The notes under the pieces: generated by a model
Told to the model about the DNA's origin: nothing
The model's input: the letters and a program-made list of their open reading frames with translations, nothing else
Databases searched by the model: none
Made by a program: the position numbers and the translations under genes
NCBI GenBank assembly: GCA_948146395.1
Contig: OX411556.1
Coordinates: forward strand, 33,385,056-33,449,055
DNA from: Fragum whitleyi
Taxonomy: Eukaryota; Mollusca; Bivalvia; Cardiida; Cardiidae
Reading direction: 5' to 3'
Length of the DNA stretch: 64,000 nt
Part shown: positions 20,746 to 32,260 of the stretch, one piece after another
Layout: every line of letters begins with the position of its first letter
How positions within the stretch are numbered: position 1 is the first letter of the stretch

Positions 20746-22874
20746 TAAGACGAGGATTGAATACAGTGAGCGGGTAAATGCAGTTATCCAAAAAATAAGT
20801 GACCCGTCACGCGGAAAGGGACCATCTGGTAACTCCGTAAAATAAATATTTGAAAAAGAGATTGATTCGACAACCAGGACAACAAGAGGTCGCATTTAAA
20901 AGTTCTTTCACTGGAAGGTAGAAAAGGACAACCAGGGGTCGTATTAAAAAATTCTTTCTATGGAAGGCAGTAAAGGACAACAAGAGATCAAATTTAAAAA
21001 ATTCTTTCATTGGAAGGTAGATTGAACATTCTAGATTCAGAAAATAAGCACATAGCGAAAAGTTTCGACCCTGATCAGTCTGCGCAAACCGCGCAGTCTG
21101 ACTAGGGTCGATACTTTACGCACTATCCACATGGTCACTTATTGCTGACGGGTCACATATTAGAAACAGACTATAGAATTGTGAATGTCGGAGTTTAGTC
21201 ACGGATTCATAATCTAGGCCAGAAAGTGATATCTGCTTTTCAGACATTTTAAATGCTTACCTGAATACATGTATATGCCATTCTTATTTTTCTGGAAAAA
21301 AATACAAATAAATATATTAAAAACATTTTATTAGTTTTTTCCTTAAATATCTTTTTAACTTTGTCCAATACTACTCCTTCTGAAGGATCTTTGTCTGGTG
21401 AAAAGTCGAAAACACCCTCCTGTGCGATTATAGAATTACCAGTGCAGTTCTAGATTTGGCGGATTAAGAATCATTCCTGCTTTTCGCCGAACAGTTCAGG
21501 AATTGTACTCACTTTGCGCCAAATACGTAAACATGCAAAACTGCTGGACTAAAATAAAAAAAAAATGTTTGATAATCTATCTGACAAATTAGAGATCATG
21601 TCATTGAGTACATTGTAATAGGCCTTGTTAAAAAGATCGAACTGTAAAATAAAGGAAATCCTATCATAAATTTTTTTTAAGCTGACTCCTTTATATTTCC
21701 TTTTCTTTGATTACTATTAGCTTATTATTTTATTTAACTTATCAAATTTTATAATAAGTATAACTTCTCAGCTATTTCATTTCGGAGAAAAAATGGGAAC
21801 TACATGTATTATTGAATTTTTACAAACAAAACTATATGAATTAAATAATTCAACTCCATTACCCTCAATACAATCAATTTCTTTCACTTCAAATCATTCG
21901 ATTTTTTATTTTGAATGTTTTACATTGTCCTACGATTGCAGTGATATCCAAGTAGCTAAATCAGTTCGAGTCCTCGTTTGGAAAACTTTGATTGGACTGA
22001 TATTGCTAAAAAAACTCCAATAATATAAGTAATGGAATCGAAATAACTAAGAGAGAGCCTTGTCAGTGAATTTATGTCCTAAGATGTCTTTGGTACACTT
22101 AAATTTCAGCACGCTTCGCTCCAGTAAACGCATTAAATTATCCCGACTTCCCTCTGATCGCAAACACAAAACCTAATTAAATCCATATTTTTCAGTAGTG
22201 TAAGTGTAATGAGCAGATCCCATGCAGTTGTGCTTCAACAGAAGGGTAATAAAGGGATATCAAAAGCATCGGGACTATTTCTGCTTCATAATTATACCTG
22301 TTCTAGTGTGAATGCTTTTAGAGAACGACATTTTATGTATTAATTTGTACTCTGGTGCATTTCCGGTATCCCCATTTGTCATGATTGTAATTATAGTCTG
22401 TCAGCTCTATTAATAATTAGTTTGAGGAAATAGCTCCCCTGCATTCAATAATCGTAGTAAAAGACAAGGGGGATTTTCCCCTATCTTTTTGGATTGTTAG
22501 TTGATTTTCTGTTGATCCTATATTGTTGATATTTTTCTTATCTTTTCAAAACACAATTCACTTTCAAAGAAATTGTAAAATTGATGTCAATTACTAGGGG
22601 AGACCGGGGCTAGTTGATAATTTTTTTTACATTTCAATTTTTCTTATTCTCCCTTATTGAATTTAGAAAACCTTGTATTTATTTTCAGGGTAAAAAGTGT
22701 CATATGCTCTTCTTAATCAAAAGCAAATTAGATAATAGAAATAGATTTCACAAAAAAATATACATCTTTTTTAACGAGATTCATCAGTGTATCAACTAGC
22801 CCCGTTCCTGGGTAAGTTGATACACCATGAGGGACTAGTTGATACATAATACAAAAAAGCTTGTAAAACTGATG

Positions 22875-23282
22875 CAGTTAAAAAATCGTTATTGGCAAGA
22901 TGAATGATTTTGGAATTAATTTGGAATGAAATTTAATAAGTTCGTTGTGCGAGTTTTGAATGAAATTAAAGGTAGGTAATCCACTATCGTTCATTTTGTT
23001 CAAGATGAACAAAGTTTGCGATATTAATTACCTCCCTGTAATAAAAATGCATAGAAATTCTGAAAATTGCTTCCTATTTCTTCAAGAACCTATCAAATGT
23101 GTCATCGAAATCGCGATTTTTTTCATTGATATTTATTTTGAATGTAGCTGTTGATTGTATACGTTTAAGTCATTTGGAGCGTTTTTGATCGATTTGAGTG
23201 AACGTTTGGAATTAATGGATGAATGAGCGATTAAGAATTGTTTTGATCGAGATGAATAGTCAATTTTACGGTGTACTAGCTG
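22875..23282 (+). mobile_element. Family T MITE with paired empty site
   Basis: Flanks read AACTGATG|CAG ... CTG|TAATCATA. Unit A at about 13675-13690 reads AACTGATAATCATA, the uninterrupted site with one TA. This fixes the element as CAG...CTG with a TA duplication (one side now TG). Confidence 0.9.
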
Positions 23283-23875
23283 TAATCATATCCAAAGAAG
23301 GTAAATCCTTTTTGTTTTAGTGCATATGCATAATCAGCATAGTTCGTCTTCAATACATTTGTTAATTTCACCCTGGCATCGAGTTAAAGGACAGTCGGTG
23401 GCAAGCTAAAGTTACTATTCTCATGCGCCTCGATCATTTCTGTACGTGCAAGCCTCTTTTTATCTAAATTGATACCCCGTCTTTTTTCATTTTCTTTTAT
23501 TTCGTATCTTCTTAAATTTCTATTACTTTTTTTTTTGTAATTCCTTACAAATTCAGGTTGTTAAGTCACAAATTCTCAATCATACATGTAGAACTTTCTT
23601 GACTGCTGGACACAATCAACCAGATTGAGAGATAAATTCGAAGAATATAACAATTGTCATATGTTTATTTTTCATAACTTTTTCATTTTATTTTTTCTCC
23701 GACTTTCTTGTCGGATCAAAATAATTTTCTGCGTATTGTTATCATACTCTGTCGTAGCCATGTACGTAAATGATCGTTTGGAAATACCAAAAAATGCAAA
23801 TATTCTATAAATAAGATTGAGTAAGGCTGATAAATAATGGAATTAATGGCTTATTTGCATTCCATTGATGGAATT

Positions 23876-24280
23876 CATTTAGTTACATCGTGAAATTGAC
23901 ATTCATCTCAATCAAAACTATTCTAAATCACTCTCTCAAACACTCACTCAAATCGGTCAAAAACGCTCCTAAATGACTAAAAAAGATACTATAAACAACT
24001 ACAATGATAATAAATAGAAAAACAAAATCACGCTTTCGCTGACAAAGCTGAAATTGTAAGCGTCTGATAGGTTCTAAAGAAATTATTTAAAGAACTTATA
24101 TGCATATCTTATTAAAGAGGGGTAATGAATATAGCTAATTTGGTTCATCCTGAACAAAACGCGCGATATTGGTTTACTGCCATTAAATTCACTCATAACT
24201 TGCTCCACACTCTCGTTCAATTTCATTCCAAAAGCATTCCTAAATCATTCATCTTGTCAATTTCTCGATATTCTTAACAG
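23876..24280 (-). mobile_element. Family T MITE with paired empty site
   Basis: Left end CATTTAGTTACATCGTG, right end TCTCGATATTCTTAACAG. The flanking AAAATCTTATAACT is continuous in unit A near 14293. The hairpin core is GTTCATCCTGAAC. Confidence 0.85.
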
Positions 24281-24457
24281 TTTAAAAATCTTATAACTAC
24301 AATTTTTTATTCAGTTTCGGGTTTTTTGGTGACAAATACAACAATTTATTACTTAAATTGCGTTTTTAAGCATTAAATGTACTTTGTTGAGCCGAAGACT
24401 ACCTGAAACAGTGTATCAACAAGTCCCATAATGTTGTGAATCAACTAGCCCCGGACC

Positions 24458-25780
24458 AACATTATATGTTCCTAGTCTCCTGTTTATTTTGCGTCATCCC
24501 CCCTCCCAATCATTGTTTTTCTTCACATATGTTGTAGAAGAACATTGTCTAGTCATTATATCAAAATTTGAAGGTACCTTTCAATGCTCGTTTTCTAGAT
24601 AGAGTTATCTGCTTTTGAGTGGTATAGCTATGTTTCAGTATTGGTTTGTATTCTTTGTAGGTCTTGTATAAATTCAGTACTAGCTGATAGCTATAAAACA
24701 CATACGTGTTGATAGACTTTGTACAAGAAAACGATTGCTTTCGCCTAGAAAATTTCTCTTTGATCAAATGCATGTGCATAATATGCATTTATAAGTTAAA
24801 ATGCACTATTTTGGGGGGTAATTTTAAGAAGGAAAAATGCCACAAAACTCTATTTTTCAAAGAAATGACCCAATGAAATTTTCATACTCTCCGATATGTT
24901 TAAAAAACATTATTTTCTTTATTTGGTAAAAAAATCAGCATACCTGTCAATACAAATCAGAAAATTTTTCGTCATTTTAGAGTGACCCCTCCTAATTGAA
25001 TGACATTTAGAAAGTTATTTTTATTGTAAATTTCGATGATCCAATCATTCAATTGATATCAAATATTGAAAAGAAGCTCAGTTATAATATTTTGCCATCA
25101 ATATTCTACGGTATTTCTATTAGCAGAATCTTGTAAAACCCGGTCTTTTTAAACAACGCGTTAAAAGAGCCGTAAAATAAACGAAACACAAACTTCCGGT
25201 TATTAGAGTCGGAAGGACGCTGTCCATTGCCACCTCAAAGGAAATGTGCGTTTTCCTTATTACCTTCCTTCACTATCATTACATACTTGCTCCTGCAACT
25301 CATTCATTTTCATCTCAAAGTCATTCCTTAATTATTAAACGTCGCCATTTCCCGATATTCGTAATTGTATAAATAAACAGCTTCAGGCGGATTGTCGGAC
25401 TTCCGTAATGCTATACATAAATTTGTTATGGTTTCTAGGCGCGTGCGGAATTTGAGCTCTGCAATGACGTAATCAACGACGAAACTACCACGTCATAACC
25501 ATCCGCTTGTAAACGAAAGGAAGAAATATTCATTATTTGAGAAAAACCGAGTGAGTCACCCTGATTTCGTCATTTGTCAGGGCCGGATTTCAAAAATAGA
25601 GCTTCCATTACTGTTTGTGCAAAGGAGACAAGTTCATATACAAACAAAAAGCAATCAGACGTTATGCGAAATGCAACATCTTATAATTATTCCTTTTTAT
25701 CTTGCAAAAAACGCTTTGATTTTCCTCGAGGGCATTCAAGGCGAACACGGCCCATTTGATGTTCGTTTACGTAAACAAGT
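24458..25780. other. Unit B-specific 1.3 kb, no gene recognised
   Basis: It is missing from unit A, which jumps from the end of G to AAAATGATAAGG. Part of it (about 25640-25815) has a diverged relative at 34150-34330. The open frames at 24561 and 25551 have no recognisable domain. Confidence 0.5.
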
Positions 25781-26084
25781 CAAAATTGATAAGGTCACTC
25801 CTACAAACGATAACTTTGAAAAATTATATTCTCGCAGAAAAGGTGATTGTAAACTCTTGGCGATCGCTATCAAAAAACAACATATGTGGCTTCATATATG
25901 AACAAGTTAATAATTGTGAGTTTTAGGTGTAAAAATCTGAGAAAGCAAAAGGCTAGTATTAGAATTTTTATAAAGATAAAACTGACCTTTGACCACATAC
26001 GAAAACTTTTCCATCCCTTCTCAATCTATTCATAAGCACAAACCACATATTGATGGCGCTGGCTCATGCGTGTAGAGTAAAATT

Positions 26085-26650
26085 CTTTTCATCACTAATT
26101 TGTGAGTATTGTATGAAAAAAAAATATCTAACGAGGTTGGTGGTATTGATAATTGTCGAGGTTCTGCCGAGACAATTATCAAATCCCACAACAAATTTAT
26201 CTTATGATCGTGTTAGTCTTTTTTCCTCGATGGTTCTATCAGTAATAAAACATTTTTACAATGACTAAGTCCATAAATTATTCCAAAGGGAATTAAATAA
26301 ATAGTGATCAATGATGTTTGTGCACCAAAGAGTGACATTGCGCCAAATAACGTCATTTCGGCAAATGACGTTACGTATTTTACGCCAAAATGACGTCTTG
26401 TTTCTAAGAGCGACGTTCAAAACAATTTCAATATGGCTGCACAGTAGAATTGTAAATTATGTAGTTGGAACATTTCTGTGTGATATTTCTCGAAAAAGGC
26501 ATTCGCCGAAATATTGAAAAAGAGTTTTATTAATTATTTATTATTTTATTAAGAGTTTAATTAAAATGTGAACATTTTTACCATGTTTCTAAAAATAACC
26601 GCATTATGTTATTGTTCTAAAAATATCAATGTGATATCATAAAAAAAAAT
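26085..26650 (+). mobile_element. Hairpin repeat H, copy in unit B (with insertion)
   Basis: The stem AACGAGGTTGGTGGTATTG is intact at about 26132, and its partner is truncated near 26190 (CCCACAACAAATTTATC). The GTTCTAAAAATATCAATGTG tail follows at about 26610. Between them lies extra DNA with inverted AATAACGTCATTT / AAATGACGTTACG (26345-26380). Confidence 0.6.
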
Positions 26651-26802
26651 AGCACAATCAGTGTTTTCACACGGGTATTCGTACAGTTATAAAACGCTTA
26701 CAAGATACAAAATAGTTCTAATACGAAGAACCATTCTATTTAAGCCTATCGACTATCATCAAATTTTTCTAATGTTGAGGTTAAAGGTATACATGTATTT
26801 CT

Positions 26803-27023
26803 AGCCTCGAGGTTATAAAACTTTACTCATTCTCAATTCAAAATTTAAAGCCGTAATTCTGTTTTATTACTCATTCCAATGTGTTAATATTTAAGATAAT
26901 ATTAAGTTGTTATAAATAACAACTTATAAGTATAGTCTTTTATTTTCATACATTTATTTAAAATATATAATTTGAGAAAATTCTCAGTTGAGCCTGAGAA
27001 AAGATTTATGACCCTGGGCCCTG
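26803..27023 (+). mobile_element. Family E element (unit B)
   Basis: The left end TCGAGGTTATAAAACTTTAC and right end GAGAAAAGATTTATGACC then TGGGCCCTG form an imperfect inverted repeat. The centre is the palindrome AAGTTGTTATAAATAACAAC + TT. Unit A lacks it, joining ATATCTG directly to GTGTACAGTCTC near 15340. Related copies are at 32014 and 59510. Confidence 0.78.
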
Positions 27024-27244
27024 ATGTACAGTCTCTGTAGACAATATATAGACGAAGATCATTCTGCACCGGTTTAGCCTAGATTGAGTATCTGTTCTTA
27101 AGTTATTTCTTGCGGTTCATTTGTACAAATTATTGCAAAACTGGTAGAAATGTCCGAAGGCTTGCACATTTGTTTGATTCAGAATTCAAATTCAATAGGA
27201 TAAGTATTAACGTACGTTTCTGTTTTTGTGTTTTCGTTGTCCAT

Positions 27245-27475
27245 TCAGACGCTTAAAATTCCAGAAAAGCCAAAAAAAATCGTACAATGACACATTCGAT
27301 TTGAAAAAAAGAAAACCGTGATCCTTTCGATCGCTTGCGAAGTGTTTTTGAAAGATTTCGGAGCGTTTTTAATTGGTTTGAGTGAGTGTTGTTGGAATAA
27401 AAAATAGAGCGCTAAGAGAATGATTTGGAATGCTTCTGATCGAAATGAATGTTAATTTCACGATGTTATGAACAG
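27245..27475 (+). mobile_element. Family T partial copy (unit B)
   Basis: This is the orthologue of 15795-16063: middle segment plus arm 2, ending CACGATGTTATGAACAG. Confidence 0.68.
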
Positions 27476-27697
27476 TAAGTACTAATAGAAACAGAAACCC
27501 GAGTGCGTCTCCTTCCTTCGTTTGAAGTTGCCAATTAATTGAGTTGCCATTACAGCTGATCGACATGACAACGATATATCCGGACAAGCTTTAATAGGGA
27601 TTTATTCATTCCCTCTACTAGGGACACGACACGTGAAGAAGGCTGCTTTGTCCGACTGCAAGTTTGGAGAACATTTTAAGCAAACGTCAGGATTTTA

Positions 27698-28134
27698 CAG
27701 TTACTTACATCGTGAAATTGACATTCAACTCAATCAAAACCATTCTACATCGCTCACTCAGCGCTCCATTCATTCATTCCAAACAATCACTCAAATCGAT
27801 CAAAAACGCTCCAAACTCACTGAAAAACATATAACAACAGCTTCGTTCAAAATAAAAATAGCTGAACGAAAAAATCGGGATTTCACTTATCTAATTGAAA
27901 TAGTAAGCGTCTGATAGGTTCTTGAAAAAAAGGGAGCTATATAAAGAACATGTATGCATATTTTATTAAAGGGAGGTAATCAATATTGCTAATTTTGTTC
28001 ATCCTGAACAAAATTTGCTATACTGGATTACCTCCCATTAAATTCACTCATAACTCGCTCCACACACTCATTCAATTTCATTCCTAAATCATTCCATATC
28101 ATTCACCTTGTCAATTATACGATGTTGTTAACTG
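27698..28134 (-). mobile_element. Family T MITE, best-preserved copy with paired empty site
   Basis: It is 437 bp, flanked by TA (27696-27697 and 28135-28136). Unit A near 16505-16522 has the empty site GGGATTTTTATATTTTGC. All family parts are present: arm 2 (CAGTTACTTACATCGTG), middle, hairpin (GGGAGGTAATCAATATTGC / ATACTGGATTACCTCCC) and arm 1 (CCTTGTCAATTATACGATG). It is a good reference copy. Confidence 0.92.
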
Positions 28135-28255
28135 TAATATTTTGCGTGGAGTTTATAGATAAAAGATACAATCAATGATTGATTCCTTGAACGAATCTCT
28201 TGAAAAACGTAAAGAATCCTGAAAATTAAACGAGAAACGATGTTCTTTCTTATTC

Positions 28256-28490
28256 AAGGTAATGGAACCGTAATAGTTCCGCAACATTTTGGAACTCATG
28301 ATCTTTCACAATGTTGACTGAGGTTTCCTAATGAAAATCATTAGGAAACCTCGGTTAACACTGTTAAAGTTAATTATTATTTCCAAACCAATGAAGAACT
28401 TTTGACTAGCGAGCCTGCCTATCGGAGGGCACCGTAGACGGGGCAGGTTTACCAGTCTATGAGGAACTATTACGGGACCACTACCTTAAA
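28256..28490. mobile_element. Foldback element F2 (with a 70 bp insertion)
   Basis: The arms AAGGTAATGGAACCGTAAT and ATTACGGGACCACTACCTT match F1 and F3, with inner arms TTTCCTAATGAAAATCATTA and GGAAACCTCGG. Relative to the others, one arm carries extra GC-rich DNA (about 28395-28465, GAGCCTGCCTATCGGAGG). It is absent from unit A. Confidence 0.8.
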
Positions 28491-28636
28491 CGCCAAATGT
28501 AAAGCATGGGCAGCGAAAAAAAACTTGACAGAATGACTCTTCTGAATGTATCGGTTTCTTCGTTTAACGCCACAGTAGCCCAGAACTTCTGTCTGTTAAA
28601 CAAAAGAAGTTTAGATACTTATTTGCACTGGTCATT

Positions 28637-28797
28637 AAGGTAGTAGACCCGTAATAATTCCACAATGTTTGGGAAGTAATGAACTTTAACAGTGTTAACC
28701 GAGGTTTCCTAATGAATTTCATTAGGAAACCTCGGTCAACATTGTGAAAGTTCATTAGTTCCGAAATGTTGTGGAACTATTTCGGGTCCACTACCTT
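28637..28797. mobile_element. Foldback element F3
   Basis: This 161 bp, nearly perfect inverted repeat has ends AAGGTAGTAGACCCG and CGGGTCCACTACCTT and centre TTCCTAATGAATTTCATTAG + GAA. It is absent from unit A (near 17078), so it inserted after the duplication. It has the cleanest fold of the three F copies. Confidence 0.85.
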
Positions 28798-28839
28798 AAT
28801 AAATTGGCGTAATGACTTCAACATTATCTACATCTTGTA

Positions 28840-29328
28840 CAGTTAATAACATCGTGAAAATGACACCTATCTCAATCAAAATCATTCTAAATCGCTCACT
28901 CAGCGCTCAATTTATTCATTCCTTCATTCCAAACACACTTTCAAACCACTCAAAAACACTCCTAAATGAAAAAAATATGAATGAATAAAATAAAAATAAA
29001 TAAACAAATAAAATAAAATAAAAAAAATAAACAATAATAGAAAAAAAATAAAATCAACAACTACATTCAAAATGAATATATTTTGAAAAGAAATCGCGAT
29101 TTCACTTTAGTAATTGAAATTGTAAGCGTCTGATTTGTTCTTGGAGGAAAGAAAGCTATTTACAGAGTCTGTGTGCATATTTTATTTTAGCGAGGTAATA
29201 AATGAACGAAATCAGTGGTATTGGATTGCCTCCCTTTAATTTCACAAAACAACCTGACTCACTTATCGCACTTATTCAATTTCATTCCAAAATCATCAAC
29301 CTTATCTATTTCACGATGTTGTCAACTG
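28840..29328 (-). mobile_element. Family T MITE (unit B, left of an inverted pair)
   Basis: Orthologue of 17122-17538. It is longer because of an A-rich AAATAAAAT microsatellite at about 28968-29055. Ends CAGTTAATAACATCGTG and CACGATGTTGTCAACTG. Confidence 0.85.
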
Positions 29329-29353
29329 TAGTTCGAAGGCGATTCTTATTTTA

Positions 29354-29812
29354 CAGTGGCGCATCGCTTAGGTGATAAGATGAACGAAGTTGAATGATTT
29401 CGAAATGTAAATGATTGGGTGGGAGGAACGAGGTTTAAAATATATTTAAGGGGGTCGTAATATGATTGCAAATTTTTGTCCTACTAGAAGAAATTTGAGA
29501 TATTTTATTACCTCCCTTAAAAAAATACGTACTTTTCTGTCTGTGTCTGAAGGGACCATTCAGACGCTTTCCGAAAACACGCGACTTTGTTTAAACGATT
29601 TTAATGAAATGTTGATCGTTTTGAACGATTTTAAAGTGTTTTGAACGATTCGGTGCGATTTTAAATGGTGATAGTGTGTGTTTTTGGGGATGAATGCATG
29701 AATGAATGAATGAATGAATGAATGAATGAATAATGAATGAATGGAGCACTGGGCGAGAGAAGTTGTATGGTTTTGATCGAAATGAGTATCTATTTAATAA
29801 TGTGACTAACTG
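29354..29812 (+). mobile_element. Family T MITE (unit B, right of an inverted pair)
   Basis: Orthologue of 17564-17988, with an expanded GAAT microsatellite at about 29690-29740, grown from the GAATGAATGAATGG motif normal for arm 2. It ends ATGTGACTAACTG. Confidence 0.82.
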
Positions 29813-30249
29813 TAATTCACCCATATATTTAGACGGTTTTATTATGTGAAAGGTTGTGTCTATCTTTTTTCAGATATTCACATTGTGTTTTGCGAAATAA
29901 GTTTCTCGTGTCATTTAGGGTGTTTTTTTTTCAATCGTGCCCCAAAAAATCATTTGAAAGGTTTATGGCTCTTTTTAAATATCACCATTCCTTTTGCAAA
30001 TTAAACACATGGTAATCGTGTGCAAAGTCATACTAAAAAGTAAAATTATTTTTCTTTTCAGTAATAAAAATTAAATCTAGTCTGTTTTAGTTTACTTGTA
30101 ATGAAAAGGAAACAGTTTTGATTTTTACTGCGTAATAAAGCACCACTGTAAACATCGCAAAACAGTTGCCTTGACACGTGGAGAGTACATAGGAGAGATA
30201 TAAAATTTAATTTGGATGAAAACGTTTTACAAAGAAATAATCACGGTAA

Positions 30250-30540
30250 ATGATTACAAATACCTTTCAAATCTCTCTTAACATTTATTAGATAAATTGT
30301 CTATTGTAAAGTACGAAATTTTTTATCGGCACAAATTTGTTTTAAAAACTTGAGTATATTCTATATAAGGAAGGTAATAGAATACCGTTTGTTTGAACGT
30401 TCATATGAACGAAATAAGCGATGTAATATTACTTAACATTTATTTCACTTACATTCGCTCATACCACTAACTTGTTTTTATTCCGTATAAATGTTTTTCG
30501 AAATCATTCGCCTTATCAATATCATTTAGTTTTTGCAAAA
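30250..30540 (-). mobile_element. Family T partial copy (unit B)
   Basis: It corresponds to 19489-19785 of unit A. The hairpin core has become GTTTGAACGTTCATATGAAC. The arm 2 end is missing at the point where unit B lacks the A-specific T cluster. Confidence 0.65.
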
Positions 30541-30648
30541 TAATATAACCACTTTTGGGCATAATTACTACTTTTACATTACGGCTGATAGAATAATGAA
30601 ATTGACAAGGTGATCGGTTATGTACGAAAGACCGGTGGTGACTTCTTT

Positions 30649-30811
30649 TATTCACACTTCACGCTTCAAACTTAAGACATATTGAGATGTGAAGTGTGAA
30701 GTGTGAACTATGAAATGTGAAGTGTGAACTGTGAACTTTGAAGTGTGAAGCGTGAAGTGTGAACTTTGAATTGTGAAGTGTGAATTGTGAACTTTGAAGT
30801 GTGAAGTGTGA
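30649..30811 (+). repeat. GAAGTGTGAA minisatellite with an inverted leader
   Basis: About twelve imperfect copies of a 10-base unit (GAAGTGTGAA / GAACTTTGAA) fill 30686-30811. Immediately before, TTCACACTTCACGCTTCAAA (30652-30671) is the reverse complement of the unit, so the region can fold back. Confidence 0.8.
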
Positions 30812-31039
30812 ACAAAATTACCTCGTTCCTTTTCTAAATTATGAAAGCAAAATATTTACATAGAGTATTTATCTTGGTCTGAGAATGTTAGTATCATTGA
30901 ATACTTCAGAAATCAAATGATGTAAAACATAAATTAAAGTTATCGGCTAAAATATTTGAAATGTTTATGGATACATTATTTATGCATTCAAGAACATGTT
31001 AGGAAGGAAATGAGGCCTTGTTCACTGTTAACCCAAAAA

Positions 31040-31208
31040 TGAAGTGTGGGGTTTTGTCCACTGCGAAAAATGGATGGTGTGGGGTTTTGTCCACTGTTAA
31101 AAATGGGTGGTGTGGGGTTTTGTCCACTCTTTAAAATTTTGGTTGTGGGGTTTTGTCTACTCTTTAAAATTTTGGTTGTGGGGTTTTGTCCCTGTGGGGT
31201 TTTGTCCG
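31040..31208 (+). repeat. GGGGTTTTGTCC minisatellite
   Basis: Six copies of TGTGGGGTTTTGTCC are spaced mostly 33-37 bp apart, the last two only about 17 bp. The 61-codon frame across it (GFCPL repeats) is a by-product of the repeat. Confidence 0.82.
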
Positions 31209-31210
31209 TA

Positions 31211-31780
31211 TACCATTGGCGAAATTACTAAATTTGCTTGCAATCTAAGCATCCCCTTGTTTCAGAGAAAAATTCTCTAAAACCACTCAGTTTGTTCAAA
31301 AGGTGGTCACAAACAAGAAGCCAGACTTCTCTCAATAATTAAGCTAATACGCGTTTGATTGTGTTTTACAACGTTGTTCCATTTTTTCGAACGGTCAATT
31401 TTGCCTGGATTGGAATGATTGCTTTTCGTTGTGATTGCAATTACCGGGGAAACGTAGTTTTATTGTGCTTGTTTTATTGCGGTGTTTTAACTTCACAGGA
31501 AAACCGTGAGACAACTCAAAAAGAAGTGCCCGTACTAAGTTGGTTCATTAATACCGAAGAAATCGTTATAAAATAAAGCTTTTCAGGATTTCTTAACCAT
31601 TTTTATATAAATGTAGAACACAATTAATGTTGCGTGATATATGTAAGAATGAAATCAGAGCCCGTTCGTTACATCTTCAACAATTGGCATGTGCGCGAAG
31701 CACAAGTATTGAGCAATCTGTTCAGCCACACAATGCAATGAAAAAAAATATGACTGACTCAATGAGGAAGGGTGAAGACA
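31211..31780. other. No gene recognised
   Basis: A 73-codon frame at 31355-31576 has a hydrophobic, cysteine-containing middle, but no start context, splice signal or family motif I can support. Confidence 0.4.
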
Positions 31781-31966
31781 ATTTTATGATATTGTTAACT
31801 TGTTAAGAAGTTAACAATATCATAAAATTGACAAGTGGAGGGATTTTTGAACGATTTGGAATGATATTGAATGAGTGTGTGGAGCGAATCATAAATGAAG
31901 TGCTAAATGAGCAATTAAAATGGTCTTGAACAGATTGATTGTCAGTTATACGATATTCTATACTGT
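31780..31966 (+). mobile_element. Family T fragment with a terminal palindrome
   Basis: AATTTTATGATATTGTTAAC and GTTAACAATATCATAAAATT form an inverted pair around TTGTTAAGAA, so two arm 1 ends face each other. Then GACAAGTGGAGGGATTTTTG runs into arm 2 and ends ACGATATTCTATACTG. The hairpin and middle are missing. Confidence 0.6.
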
Positions 31967-32013
31967 TTTCAATTCTTTTCTGAAGTTGAGTCCAAAAGGG
32001 ACGGGACTCAAAT

Positions 32014-32260
32014 CAGGGCCCGATATTATAAAACTTTTCTCATTCTCAATTCATTTTTTTTCTCAAATTTCAATTCGAGATTAAAGCCGTAATTCTGTTT
32101 TAATACTCATTTTAATGTATTAACGCAAAAGACAATGTTAATAAGTTGTTATAAATAACAACTTATTTATATTATCTTTTATTGTCATTCATTATTCAAA
32201 TCTGAAATCTGAGAAAAAAATCAGTTGAGCCCGAGAAAAGTTTTTTAACCTCCGGCCCTG
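32014..32260 (+). mobile_element. Family E element next to a 75 bp minisatellite
   Basis: Ends CAGGGCCCGATATTATAAAA and TTTTTTAACCTCCGGCCCTG; centre palindrome AATAAGTTGTTATAAATAAC + AACTTATT. It is about 247 bp. The right terminus is also the start of the repeat unit that follows. Confidence 0.8.

Larger units (their letters stand above)
22601..24457. mobile_element. Element G, copy in unit B (with two T insertions)
   Basis: Ends ACCGGGGCTAGTTGATAA and TGAATCAACTAGCCCCGG. Subterminal copies of the motif lie near 22787, 22825 and 24412. Two T elements (22875 and 23876) have landed inside; unit A shows both sites empty. Confidence 0.75.
20424..30580. repeat. Segmental duplication, unit B
   Basis: This is the second copy of unit A, enlarged to 10.2 kb. 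B-specific features: P (20524), T (22875, 23876, 27698), a 1.3 kb stretch at 24458-25780 that A lacks, E (26803) and two F foldbacks (28256, 28637). It lacks the T cluster A has at 18420-19480. Homologous blocks run in the same order in both units. Confidence 0.88.

Noticed and set aside
26345..26400. Cluster of TGACGT motifs as a CRE-type enhancer
   Set aside because: The motifs lie in a small inverted repeat within an H copy and are not near any gene.
30686..30811. CRISPR-like regular short repeats
   Set aside because: The repeats are contiguous with no spacers, and the DNA is eukaryotic.
31040..31208. Telomere-like GGGGTTTT repeat
   Set aside because: The units are spaced 33-37 bp apart and internal to the chromosome; mollusc telomeres are expected to be TTAGGG. 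It is a minisatellite.
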